A stretch of 64,000 nucleotides of DNA from Lachnospiraceae bacterium (GTDB taxonomy: Bacteria; Bacillota; Clostridia; Lachnospirales; Lachnospiraceae), in contig JAFRLH010000057.1 in NCBI GenBank assembly GCA_017431345.1, forward strand, positions 1 through 64,000, given 5' to 3'. The translations under genes were made by a program, and so were the position numbers. Positions within the stretch are counted from its first letter, which is position 1; each line of letters opens with the position of its first letter. This document shows, in pieces, positions 42,187 to 50,778 of this stretch. The notes below the pieces were generated by a model, which worked only from the letters and a program-made list of their open reading frames with translations, was not told the DNA's origin and did no database searches.

Positions 42187-44114
42187 ACGATTTTGTGATC
42201 GAAAACAGCATACTGATCAAATACACCGGCTCGGAACCCTACGTCGAGATCCCGGACAGCATCACCGTCATCGGCGAAGGTGCCTTTCGCGACTGCCGGG
42301 ATCTGCATGAGATCACGATACCGGATTCGGTCAGGGAAATCGCTTCGGAAGCCTTTCATCTTTGCGTCAATCTGAGCAAAGTGATCGGTGCGGCCGGCGT
42401 GGTAAAAATCGGCCGGGATGTTTTCACCCGGACCCCGTGGTACAAATATTACTCCGAGAACGAGACTGAATGGAAGGAAGACTTCGTTTTCATCGGACGC
42501 GTTCTCGTAAAAGCAAGAAGAAATATAAAAGAAGCAATCATCCCGGACGGGACCACGATGATCGCTGCGGATGCATTCCACGAAAGAGTAATGATGCGGC
42601 ACGTGGAAATTCCGGACAGCGTTTCCTATATCGGCTGGAGGGCGTTCAAGGGCTGCTCCGGGCTGACAGCGGTCAGGATCCCCGGCACCGTGAAACGGCT
42701 CGGCTGGCACTGCTTTGAGACTTGTCCCAGGCTGACGGACATTCAGATCGGGGAAGGTGTGGAGATCTTCGAGAACGGCGTGTTCTCCAGCTGCCGCGGA
42801 ATCTATTCAGTCACCTTCCCGGCATCGCTGAAGGCACTTGGCGGATGGACATTTTTCTCGTGCAGTGCCCTGCGGGAAGTGACTTTCAAAGGCGTGCTTC
42901 GCGAGATCGGAGAGAGAACTTTTTCGGGCTGTTTCGAACTGCTTTCCGTGCATGTGCCGGAAGGGCTTGAAAAAATCGGTGTGGAAGCATTTTACGAATG
43001 CACGAATCTGAAGGAGGTCCCGCTCCCGGATTCGGTGAAAGTGATCGAGCGGCAGGCGTTCACCAACGACCGGTATTTTGAGAAACTGATCCTGCCGAAA
43101 AGCCTGGAACAGATGGATGAAGCGGTATTCCACGGTTGTCAGGGTATAAAGGAACTGGCCATCCCGCCGTTCCTGAAGAAAGTGCCGGCAAACAGTTTCT
43201 TTGGCTGCAGGGGGATCAGGAAACTGATGATCTCGGAAGGTGTGGAAGAGATCGGAGACGGCGCATTCAGCAGATGCAGCGAACTGACGGAAGTCGTTCT
43301 TCCGAAGAGCATGAAGCGGATCGGAGACAGCGCATTCGGCAGCTGCAGAAATCTCTCACGAATCATTCTTCCGGACGGACTGGAAGAGATCGGCAGCGAA
43401 TGTTTCTCCCGCTGCGGTATGCTTGCGGAAGCGGAGATCCCCGCTTCTGTGAAGCGGATCGGAGGAGGTGCATTTGCCCATTGCCATGAACTGGCAGATG
43501 ACAGAGAATTCATTATACAGGACGGAACCTTTTACGCTTATCTGGGGGAATCGACGGAAGTGACAGTTCCGGAGGGCGTGCAGAAGATTGCTTCCGGCGC
43601 CTTTGCAGAGAACAGAAAATACCGCCGGATCTTCATTCCGGAGAGTGTGACGGAAATCGGGGACGGCGCGTTCCGCAGCTGTGAAAGCCTGTTCGAACTG
43701 CGGATCCTGTCCGGGAAGATCAATAATCTGGGAGAAGATCCTTTTGCCGGATGCGACAGGCTGGTCACGGCAACGGTCTGCGGCTTGTCACCGTATGATT
43801 TTGCAGAGGAAACGCAACGAACGGCGGCAGCGCTGGGGTACTGTGAAAAGAGCCGCCTGTTCAATGGCGCGGTCTCGGGAAAGTGCAGGAAATACGCAGA
43901 GGATCATCTGGAGACCATCCTCATGAAGGCTGTCGATGAAAAGCTGACTGATGCGGTGAAGTTCTTTACGGAAAGAGACATGCTGGAAGACAGCGTTTTC
44001 TATGAAGTCCTCGAATATGCGCAGAAGAAGAAAGCTATGGAAATCGTCGCGGTACTGCTGGATCACAGGAACAGCAGGACGGATATGGATGAATTCAGCA
44101 GATATGATATTTAA
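42183..44114 (+). CDS. BspA-like leucine-rich-repeat protein (LRR_5)
   Basis: A 643-residue protein made mostly of about sixteen tandem LRR_5 units of 23 residues (recurring pattern IPDSVxxIGxxAFxxCxxL), residues 15-540, then a helical C-terminal region (DAVKFFTERDMLEDSVFYEV). Usually BspA-like repeats are on secreted adhesins, but no signal peptide or wall anchor is visible. Its ATG overlaps the stop of the VWA gene (ATGA), so it is coupled to a MoxR-VWA system and is likely a cytoplasmic target-recognition or scaffold part of it. Confidence 0.8.
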   Translation: MNDFVIENSILIKYTGSEPYVEIPDSITVIGEGAFRDCRDLHEITIPDSVREIASEAFHLCVNLSKVIGAAGVVKIGRDVFTRTPWYKYYSENETEWKEDFVFIGRVLVKARRNIKEAIIPDGTTMIAADAFHERVMMRHVEIPDSVSYIGWRAFKGCSGLTAVRIPGTVKRLGWHCFETCPRLTDIQIGEGVEIFENGVFSSCRGIYSVTFPASLKALGGWTFFSCSALREVTFKGVLREIGERTFSGCFELLSVHVPEGLEKIGVEAFYECTNLKEVPLPDSVKVIERQAFTNDRYFEKLILPKSLEQMDEAVFHGCQGIKELAIPPFLKKVPANSFFGCRGIRKLMISEGVEEIGDGAFSRCSELTEVVLPKSMKRIGDSAFGSCRNLSRIILPDGLEEIGSECFSRCGMLAEAEIPASVKRIGGGAFAHCHELADDREFIIQDGTFYAYLGESTEVTVPEGVQKIASGAFAENRKYRRIFIPESVTEIGDGAFRSCESLFELRILSGKINNLGEDPFAGCDRLVTATVCGLSPYDFAEETQRTAAALGYCEKSRLFNGAVSGKCRKYAEDHLETILMKAVDEKLTDAVKFFTERDMLEDSVFYEVLEYAQKKKAMEIVAVLLDHRNSRTDMDEFSRYDI

Positions 44115-44129
44115 CGGGAAGGGTTCGAT

Positions 44130-45647
44130 ATGAACATTCAGGACGCGAAAGAACAGATCAAAAACGCCATGACGGCGTATTTTACAAAAGATGAATTCGG
44201 CAATTACAGGATTCCGATCGAGAAGCAGCGGCCGGTCCTGCTGATGGGCCCGCCCGGTATTGGAAAGACGGCGGTGATGGAGCAGATCGCTTCCGAGCTT
44301 GGCGTAGGCCTGGTGTCCTATTCCATGACACACCACACCAGGCAGAGCGCGCTGGGCCTCCCGTATATCACCGAAAATGAATTCGAGGGCATGAAATACC
44401 AGCTCTCGGAATATACTATGAGTGAGATCATCGGTTCGATCTACAAGCTGATGAAGGAGACCGGCGTCCGGGAAGGCATCCTTTTCCTGGATGAGATCAA
44501 CTGCGTTTCGGAAACGCTGGCACCGTGCATGCTGCAGTTCCTGCAGTATAAGGTGTTCGGCCAGCACCGGATCCCGAACGGCTGGATCGTGGTGACGGCA
44601 GGCAATCCGCCGGAATACAATAAATCCGTGCGAGACTTTGATATCGTCACCTGGGACAGACTGAAGCGGATCGACGTGGAGCCGGATTATGAAGCCTGGA
44701 AGAAATATGCTTCCGCGCAGAACGTTCACCCCGCCGTTATGACTTATCTGGCGGCGCGGAAGAAGGATTTTTACAAGATCGAGAGCACCGTGGACGGCAG
44801 GCATTTCGTTACCGCCAGAGGCTGGGAAGATCTCTCGGAAATGATCCGGCTCTATGAAGAGAACGATATAAAAGTTGATGAGAAGCTGATCAGCCAGTAC
44901 ATCCAGCATGAGAAGATCTCGAAGGATTTCGCAATTTACTATGATCTGTTCCGGAAGTACCGGAGCGATTACAAGATCGATGCGATCCTGGCGGGAACGC
45001 CGGATGAAAATGTGCTGTTCCGGGCGAAGCGGGCGCCGATGGATGAAAAGCTGAGTTTCCTGGGATTGCTGTTCGACGCGGTGACGTCGCATCTGCGGGA
45101 AGTGTGCGAGCAGGAGGATCTGCTGGATGCGCTGCTGCCGCTTGTGAAGACGATCAAAGCGGAACTTGCATCAGAGGACGGACAGAAGCCGGCGGATCTC
45201 GTGGATGCGCACATTACGGAGCAAATGGATGCACTGGAAAAGGGAAGAAAAGCTTCCTCGCTCTCGCCCTCGAAACAGCGGTGCATGCAGAGAGTCATGG
45301 CGGCGCTCGGCGAATTCAAAGCCCTGCTGCTGCATGACGGATGCACCGGAAATGAAGCCTTTGAAGTTATCCGCGGGGCGTTCGGGAAGAATGTGGCGAA
45401 TCTGAAAGAGATGTCGGCGGCGGGATCAAAAGTGCTGGATTACGCCTTTGATTTCTGTGAGAAGGCGTTCCCGGAGGGCGATGAGATCCTGATCTTCGTT
45501 ACGGAGCTTACGGTGAATTATTATACGGCGCGGTTTATCGGCCATTACGGGTGTGATAAGTACTTCCTGCATAATAAGGAACTGCAGTTCTCGGAGAGAC
45601 AGATGGAGATCGATGAGAAAGTGAAGAAGCTCGACTGGGAGCTGTAA
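44130..45647 (+). CDS. MoxR-like AAA+ ATPase (module 2)
   Basis: A 505-residue AAA+ protein. Walker A GPPGIGKTAVME (residues 34-45), Walker B GILFLDEINCVSETL (about 112-126), sensor 1 VVTAGNPPEYNKSVRDFD. The C-terminal 250 residues are helical and specific to this family, which regularly accompanies DUF2201/VWA proteins in Clostridia. GGGAAGGG site. Only 15 bases after the LRR gene, so it is the ATP-driven part of the same operon. Confidence 0.85.
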   Translation: MNIQDAKEQIKNAMTAYFTKDEFGNYRIPIEKQRPVLLMGPPGIGKTAVMEQIASELGVGLVSYSMTHHTRQSALGLPYITENEFEGMKYQLSEYTMSEIIGSIYKLMKETGVREGILFLDEINCVSETLAPCMLQFLQYKVFGQHRIPNGWIVVTAGNPPEYNKSVRDFDIVTWDRLKRIDVEPDYEAWKKYASAQNVHPAVMTYLAARKKDFYKIESTVDGRHFVTARGWEDLSEMIRLYEENDIKVDEKLISQYIQHEKISKDFAIYYDLFRKYRSDYKIDAILAGTPDENVLFRAKRAPMDEKLSFLGLLFDAVTSHLREVCEQEDLLDALLPLVKTIKAELASEDGQKPADLVDAHITEQMDALEKGRKASSLSPSKQRCMQRVMAALGEFKALLLHDGCTGNEAFEVIRGAFGKNVANLKEMSAAGSKVLDYAFDFCEKAFPEGDEILIFVTELTVNYYTARFIGHYGCDKYFLHNKELQFSERQMEIDEKVKKLDWEL

Positions 45648-45664
45648 GGAAAGGAGATAATACC

Positions 45665-46150
45665 ATGTCAAATTTATACACAGAAAAAAGAAAAGAACTC
45701 ACCGCGCAGTTCGCGCAGCTCATGCCGCTCATCGAAGAGGAACGCCAGGCCTTTATCATGGCTGAGGGAGGCAGGCTCGCTGCCGTCATCGGCACCGGTT
45801 ACTGGGTAAAGGAAGCCGAAGATTACGAGATCTTCCACGGCAGAAAAGGAGATGAGCTTGCGCTGATCGAAGCCCGTCCGAAGGATCCCTATGATATTAC
45901 GATCGAAGAGATCGAATGGATCACCCGCCAGTATAAGAAGATCGAACGCTGCGGGACGGAGACATATATCAATTTCTTTAACATGATGCCGGATGACAAG
46001 GAGAGGATCACATTGCTTGCGGGCATGTGGCATAAACTGTCGCATGATACGCTGTGCACGGATGCGGAGATCAAGAAGCTGGTCGACGGACATGACGAGT
46101 TCATCAACAGGAAGCTTTCCGATCCGGTGAAGGTGATCAGCCATATCTGA
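45665..46150 (+). CDS. protein of unknown function in the module 2 operon (161 residues)
   Basis: A soluble alpha-helical protein with a central IEEIEWITRQYKKIERCGTE stretch and an MMPDDKERITLLAGMWHKLS segment. No recognised family. AAGGAAAGGAGAT ribosome site 6 bases upstream. It starts 17 bases after the AAA+ gene and ends the tightly packed run, so it is probably a dedicated partner of the MoxR-VWA system. Confidence 0.6.
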   Translation: MSNLYTEKRKELTAQFAQLMPLIEEERQAFIMAEGGRLAAVIGTGYWVKEAEDYEIFHGRKGDELALIEARPKDPYDITIEEIEWITRQYKKIERCGTETYINFFNMMPDDKERITLLAGMWHKLSHDTLCTDAEIKKLVDGHDEFINRKLSDPVKVISHI

Positions 46151-46226
46151 AGATGACAGAAAGCCGCGAAGTGAAGTCATCCTGCTTTATTTATGCGGTG
46201 GATCCTTCGACAGGCTCAGGATGACA
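46151..46226. repeat. REP-like element, copy 3
   Basis: Two diverged halves: AGATGACAG ... GTCATCCT (46151-46182) and GGATCCTTCGACAGGCTCAG followed by GATGACA (46200-46226). The second half has the pattern of a repeat seen widely in gut bacteria. Confidence 0.65.
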
Positions 46227-46276
46227 ATGGTCCTGACGATAACCCGGAATGAAAGATCTTGGGAGGAATGCAAAAT

Positions 46277-47467
46277 ATGAGAACACTCAATAAAGAAGTG
46301 AAAGATTACGCCCTGCACGTGACATTATGCGCGGATAAAAACGAGTTTGACACAGCCAGGAAACTGGCTTATATGGACAATACCGACAGATATCCTGTGC
46401 CGGGCTGCGCTCCCGGCCTGGCCCAGCTTGCGGATCTGCAGAAGACCTACGGGCCGGCAGTGCTTTTTGACGAAGCCCTTGCTTCGCTGATCCCGAACTA
46501 TTTCAATGAATTTCTGCAGAAGGAAAAGATCCGGATCTTCGGCAAGCCGGAGGTGAACGATGTCCAGTTCCTGCCGGACGGCGGTGTAAGCTTCCAGATC
46601 AAAGCCGACATGTTCCCGCAGGTCGAGCTTGGGCAGTACAGGGATATCGCCGTTCCGTTCGTGCGCATGGAACAGCAGGCGGAATTCGAGCAGGCTGTCC
46701 TGCAGAAAGCCTGTGAGAACATGAAGGGAGAGATCCCGCCGGCGCTGATCGAGCAGAAGATGAACGCGATCCTGGCGCAGGAGAAGCTGAACATCCATAA
46801 TGATGCCGTCTATCATCTGCTGGCCGATATGCTCGTGATCCTGGATGAAGCGTATGTCGCCGCCGGTGCCGTGCGTCCGAAAGTCCAGGTAAGACGCGAG
46901 GCGATGGATCTGATGCTTCAATGCGCTTCTGCTGAGCATGAACTGGACTGGCGTGATTTCCTGAAGGAGCAGGTCAAGGTGATGGCGGAACGTTATCACA
47001 GCCTTCCCGCTGATTTTGATAAAAAGATCGACGCTATCATGAAGAAACGGGAAGATGCAAAGCACAAAATGAGCCCGGATGCCCTTACGGATGAACTGTT
47101 CAAGGCCTATCTCGGTTCTCTTGAACTGACTGAAGATCAGTGGAAGAACCAGCGTATGGGCCAGGCGGCGAAAGATGTCTGTATCGATCTGCTTCTGGAA
47201 GCCGTCGCGGAGAAGGAGGATCTTTCTGTCAGCAATGACGAGATCCACGCGGGGATCGAAGAGCTGGCCTCCCGATACGGCCTTGAGCCTGAGGAAGCGG
47301 AAGCCAATATCGATAAAGGTGCATTCGCAGGCAAGCTTGTGCGTGACAAAGCGCTTGCACTCATTCTGAATGCAGCAAAAACGGATTATGAAGCGAAAGC
47401 TGCACTGGATAAGAAAAGAGCAGAGACAGCCGCAAAGATGAATGCGGACGTAGAAGTGAAAAACTGA
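46277..47467 (+). CDS. trigger-factor-like chaperone lacking the FKBP domain
   Basis: A 396-residue protein. VELGQYRDIAVP near residue 120 is the conserved trigger-factor strand leading into the arm domain. The rest is the long helical SurA/trigger-factor C-terminal cradle with two helical arms (residues 130-390). The FKBP-type peptidyl-prolyl isomerase insert of normal trigger factor is missing, and the N-terminal ribosome-binding loop is not recognisable. GGGAGG lies 10 bases before the ATG. It follows module 2 in the same direction, after a REP-like element, and may fold a client of it. Confidence 0.7.
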   Translation: MRTLNKEVKDYALHVTLCADKNEFDTARKLAYMDNTDRYPVPGCAPGLAQLADLQKTYGPAVLFDEALASLIPNYFNEFLQKEKIRIFGKPEVNDVQFLPDGGVSFQIKADMFPQVELGQYRDIAVPFVRMEQQAEFEQAVLQKACENMKGEIPPALIEQKMNAILAQEKLNIHNDAVYHLLADMLVILDEAYVAAGAVRPKVQVRREAMDLMLQCASAEHELDWRDFLKEQVKVMAERYHSLPADFDKKIDAIMKKREDAKHKMSPDALTDELFKAYLGSLELTEDQWKNQRMGQAAKDVCIDLLLEAVAEKEDLSVSNDEIHAGIEELASRYGLEPEEAEANIDKGAFAGKLVRDKALALILNAAKTDYEAKAALDKKRAETAAKMNADVEVKN

Positions 47468-47477
47468 ATCGTACGGC

Positions 47478-47502
47478 GGGGCGGACTGCGAATGTCCGCT
47501 CC
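47478..47502. repeat. GCGGA-loop-TCCGC hairpin, copy 3
   Basis: GGGGCGGAC pairs with GTCCGCTCC around TGCGAAT. The inner GCGGA(A/C)TGC ... ATGTCCGC frame is shared with copies at 15859 and 33982. Directly follows the stop of the chaperone-like gene. Confidence 0.55.
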
Positions 47503-47553
47503 CTGTGCTTAACGGATAAAGGGAAACGTCTTTTTATACGGCCGGGGTGTACC

Positions 47554-48969
47554 ATGTCAGAGGAAAAGGAAATCAAAAAAACTGTAACGGAAAAGGATAA
47601 CGGCAGCAGGAAAGCTGCCGCCGCGTCTCCGCTGGAAACGGAAAAGATCAGCCGTCTGCTGGTCTCCTTCTGCATTCCCGCGCTCGCGAGCAGCCTGGTC
47701 ACTTCCGTTTATAATATCGTTGACCAGCTGTTCATCGGGAACCTGCTTGGCGTGGCGGGAAACGCGGCGACCAATGTTGTATTCCCTGCCGTCACCCTGA
47801 TTTCCGCCTTATCGCTGATGTGCGGCGTCGGTTCCTCGAATTCCATGAACATCCACAGAGGCCGCGGAGATACAAAAACCGCCGCAAAATGTGTCGGCGG
47901 AGGATTCGGCATGATGATCCTTTTCGGCCTGGCTGTTATGATCCCGATGCTTTTGGCGACAAGACCGATCCTGACCCTTTTCGGATGCACGGAATCGGTC
48001 ATGCCGTACGCGCTGGATTATGCCCGTATCATTGCGCTGTCGTTTGTCTTCTCCATGATCAGCGCAGCCGGCACCTTCCTTGTCCGGGCGGACGGTGCGC
48101 CGAAATTCGCGCTGTACTGCATCGCCGTCGGATCGTTATCCAATGTATTCATGGACTGGATCTTCATCTATGTCTTCGGATGGGGGATCAAAGGAGCTGC
48201 CTGGGCGACGTTTCTGGCGCAGGCGATCAGTACCGCGATGGTCCTGTGGTATATGACAAAACGGTTCAGATCGTTTACCCTTTCGGCAGAAGATTTCAGA
48301 CCGGATCTGCAGATTTATGGCAGGCTTGCCGCGATCGGTTTCGGTCCTGCGTTCAACTTCGGCACGCAGGCGATCGTGCAGATCTTTATCAATAATGCGC
48401 TGCGGAAATACGGCGCGCAGTCGGTTTACGGCAGCGATGTCTGCCTGGCGATCGCGGGTATTGCCGGAAAAGTGAATACGTTTGCATCCGGTGTTGTGGT
48501 AGGCCTGACGAACGGACTGCAGCCGATCTCCAGCTATAATTTCGGACGGAAGAATTATAAGAGAGTAGCGGAAGCCGGAAAGAAAGTGGTCGGTCTGGTG
48601 CTTGCCATCGGATTCGTGATCTTTCTTTGCTATCAGATCTTCCCGGTGCAGATCACTTCACTATTCGGTGAGGGAGATGAACTGTATTTTGAATTTGCAG
48701 CGAAATATTTCCGCATCTTTTATCTGCTGATCATGCTGTTCGGGCTGCAGAGCTCTGTGGCGGGATTCTTTTCGTCGCAGGGAAAGGTGAAGCAGTCGAT
48801 CACGATCTCGCTCGTCCGGCAGGTGATCTTCTTCCCGCCGCTGCTGATCATCCTCCCGAAATTCTTCGGGCTCACCGGCGTGCTGGTATCCGGCCCGCTG
48901 TCGGATCTTGCGATGGCGGTCGTGGCAGGGACGCTCTTTATCAGGGAACTGAAGAAGCTGGAAAGCTGA
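47554..48969 (+). CDS. MATE-family efflux transporter
   Basis: A 471-residue protein with twelve membrane segments in two halves and an N-terminal polar tail. LLVSFCIPALASSLVTSVYN and IVDQLFIGNLLGVAGNAATN are typical MATE openings; GLQPISSYNFGRKNYKRV is the matching second-half signature. It extrudes drugs or metabolites using Na+ or H+. The ribosome site is weak. It is convergent with the Crp/Fnr gene. Confidence 0.92.
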   Translation: MSEEKEIKKTVTEKDNGSRKAAAASPLETEKISRLLVSFCIPALASSLVTSVYNIVDQLFIGNLLGVAGNAATNVVFPAVTLISALSLMCGVGSSNSMNIHRGRGDTKTAAKCVGGGFGMMILFGLAVMIPMLLATRPILTLFGCTESVMPYALDYARIIALSFVFSMISAAGTFLVRADGAPKFALYCIAVGSLSNVFMDWIFIYVFGWGIKGAAWATFLAQAISTAMVLWYMTKRFRSFTLSAEDFRPDLQIYGRLAAIGFGPAFNFGTQAIVQIFINNALRKYGAQSVYGSDVCLAIAGIAGKVNTFASGVVVGLTNGLQPISSYNFGRKNYKRVAEAGKKVVGLVLAIGFVIFLCYQIFPVQITSLFGEGDELYFEFAAKYFRIFYLLIMLFGLQSSVAGFFSSQGKVKQSITISLVRQVIFFPPLLIILPKFFGLTGVLVSGPLSDLAMAVVAGTLFIRELKKLES

Positions 48970-48984
48970 GTGCCGGCAGCCGCC

Positions 48985-49692
48985 TCACTGATCTTCCTCC
49001 AGTTCCAGACTGTCCATATACGTCAACAGCGCATCGATATCCGGCACATAGAGGTGCCCTTTATGCTTGCTGATCAAACCCATATCAGCAAGTTTTTTCA
49101 GCTTCCTGGTGACAGTAACGCGGTTCAATCCCAGAATCTCTGCTGTCATCTGGTGGCTGATCTTATCTTTGACATACATCCCGTCTTTATACTTTTCTCC
49201 GTAATTTTCCAGATCGCTGATGATCATCCGGCAGATCTTCCATTCTGTATTCTGCCGGGAACCGATCCGCTGTGTCTCCATGGAGGATACGAATTTCCCG
49301 CAGACGGAATCCAGAAGATCAAGCGAAATGTCAATATCGGATTTCATCGCCCGGATCAGGTCGCAGCGGTCGATGACCACGATCTCTGAAGCGGTCAGTG
49401 TTGTGAACAGCACCGGACACGGCTTCGGGAAGAGGGCATATTCCTCCAGAAAAAGCGATCCGCTCCGCATGATATTGTAAACGCGGTGCTCCCCGGAATA
49501 CGAATCTTCATAGACCTTCACCCGGCCTGTCACGAGCAGATAGCAGCTCTCCGGCGGTCTTTCCCGGAAATCAAAAATATAGTTTTTCGGGAACTGTTTT
49601 ACAGTCCCGAGTTCCTTCAGACGTTCATAGCCCCTGTTTATCCGCAGGATATGGTACTGATCGGCTAAAGGCTCTTTATAATTGTTTTTCAT
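48985..49692 (-). CDS. Crp/Fnr-family transcriptional regulator
   Basis: A 235-residue regulator: residues 10-130 form a cyclic-nucleotide-binding-like beta barrel (NYIFDFRERPPESCYLLVTG and YSGEHRVYNIMRSGSLFLEE), then a dimerisation helix, then a winged helix-turn-helix (ISHQMTAEILGLNRVTVTRK). The Cys cluster of oxygen-sensing Fnr is missing. Ligand unknown. GGGTGAAG ribosome region. The divergent intergenic region contains an imperfect TGTTCGTTCATAAACA palindrome that could be its own site. Confidence 0.85.
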   Translation of the reverse strand: MKNNYKEPLADQYHILRINRGYERLKELGTVKQFPKNYIFDFRERPPESCYLLVTGRVKVYEDSYSGEHRVYNIMRSGSLFLEEYALFPKPCPVLFTTLTASEIVVIDRCDLIRAMKSDIDISLDLLDSVCGKFVSSMETQRIGSRQNTEWKICRMIISDLENYGEKYKDGMYVKDKISHQMTAEILGLNRVTVTRKLKKLADMGLISKHKGHLYVPDIDALLTYMDSLELEEDQ

Positions 49693-49786
49693 GATTCTTC
49701 ACCCGCTCATGGCAAAAATGTGTTTATGAACGAACATCTTCCTGATATAATTATAACATACTTTACGAAAACGGAGTAAGGGAAAA

Positions 49787-50635
49787 ATGAAAACTGCGGT
49801 CATTCTCGGCGCCGGACAGATGGGCCGGGCGCTTACAGAGCTTATCAATACGAACAGATACAGGATTACAGCGATCGGAGATAATGATCCGGGGAAGCAC
49901 AATACGGCAGCGGAGCCGCCCGTTATGTCTGTAGAAGAAGCGCTTGCAGCAAGACCGGAAACAGCAGTGATCGCTGTCATGGGGGAAGACAGAGCAGCAG
50001 CGATAAAGAAGCAGGCATTGGACTGCGGGTACACAGGCAGGATCCTGCTGCTCTCTGAACTTTCCGATCTGCTGGATGTGCGGGGACGTACAATAAAACT
50101 GATCTGTGACCGGATCAATGATCTGAAGATCCCCGGAGCGGCGGCTGAACTGGGTGTGTACAAAGGAGATACTGCAAGACTGATCAATCTGTATCTGCCG
50201 GACAGGGCATTCTATCTCTTTGATACATTTGAAGGATTTGATGAAAGAGACAAAGCATCCGGGCAGGACGGGAACAGACCGTTCAAAGCAGGGATGTTTG
50301 CCGACACGTCTGAAGAAATGGTGACCGGCCGGCTTCCGCATCCGGAAAAAGCAGTTATTCAAAAAGGCTATTTTCCGGAGACTGCGGCAGGTCTCGAAGA
50401 AGAGCGCTATGCCTTTGTGAGCCTGGATCCCGATCTGTATGCGCCGGTCCTGGCAGGCCTGCGCTATTTCATCCCCCGGCTCAGTCCGGGCGGCATGATC
50501 GTTCTGCATGATTATAACAATAAACAGTTCCCGGGCGCGCATCAGGCAGTCAGTGATTTTGAGGCGGAAAACGGACGGCTGCTGCTCGTTCCGCTCGCAG
50601 ATCTGCATGGGTCGTGCGTGATCATGAAGCAATAG
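49787..50635 (+). CDS. Rossmann-fold domain fused to TylF-like O-methyltransferase
   Basis: A 282-residue two-domain protein. Residues 1-95 form a nucleotide-binding Rossmann unit (VILGAGQMGRALTELI and an AIGDNDPGKHN acidic strand end), as in PglD-type or CoA-binding sugar-modifying proteins. Residues 105-282 match the TylF/macrocin O-methyltransferase family: ELGVYKGDTARLINLYLPDR, LFDTFEGFDERD, VSLDPDLYAPVLAGLRYF, GGMIVLHDYN. Probably modifies a sugar or nucleotide sugar. Ribosome region GGAGTAAGGG. Substrate unknown. Confidence 0.78.
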   Translation: MKTAVILGAGQMGRALTELINTNRYRITAIGDNDPGKHNTAAEPPVMSVEEALAARPETAVIAVMGEDRAAAIKKQALDCGYTGRILLLSELSDLLDVRGRTIKLICDRINDLKIPGAAAELGVYKGDTARLINLYLPDRAFYLFDTFEGFDERDKASGQDGNRPFKAGMFADTSEEMVTGRLPHPEKAVIQKGYFPETAAGLEEERYAFVSLDPDLYAPVLAGLRYFIPRLSPGGMIVLHDYNNKQFPGAHQAVSDFEAENGRLLLVPLADLHGSCVIMKQ

Positions 50636-50667
50636 TATATCGCACCTGCAGTGCGGTGACTTTGCAA

Positions 50668-50693
50668 TGATATAATATATTTTTTATATCATT
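50668..50693. promoter_or_regulatory. A/T palindrome upstream of transketolase
   Basis: ATGATATAA and TTATATCAT are perfect inverted arms around eight bases, just upstream of the -35 of tkt. Candidate operator. Confidence 0.4.
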
Positions 50694-50697
50694 GTTC

Positions 50698-50726
50698 TTG
50701 TTAGAAGTTCTGTTTTATGATAAAAT
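50698..50726 (+). promoter_or_regulatory. promoter of tkt
   Basis: TTGTTA and TAAAAT, 17 bases apart, 53 bases before the start codon. Confidence 0.5.
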
Positions 50727-50778
50727 AATAATGCACGTAAGCAACTATAAGGCCTCAGCTTTGAACATAGGAGGAACT

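Noticed and set aside
42183..44114. Secreted BspA-type adhesin
   Set aside because: There is no signal peptide, wall anchor or secretion tail, and the gene overlaps a cytoplasmic VWA gene; a cytoplasmic role is preferred.
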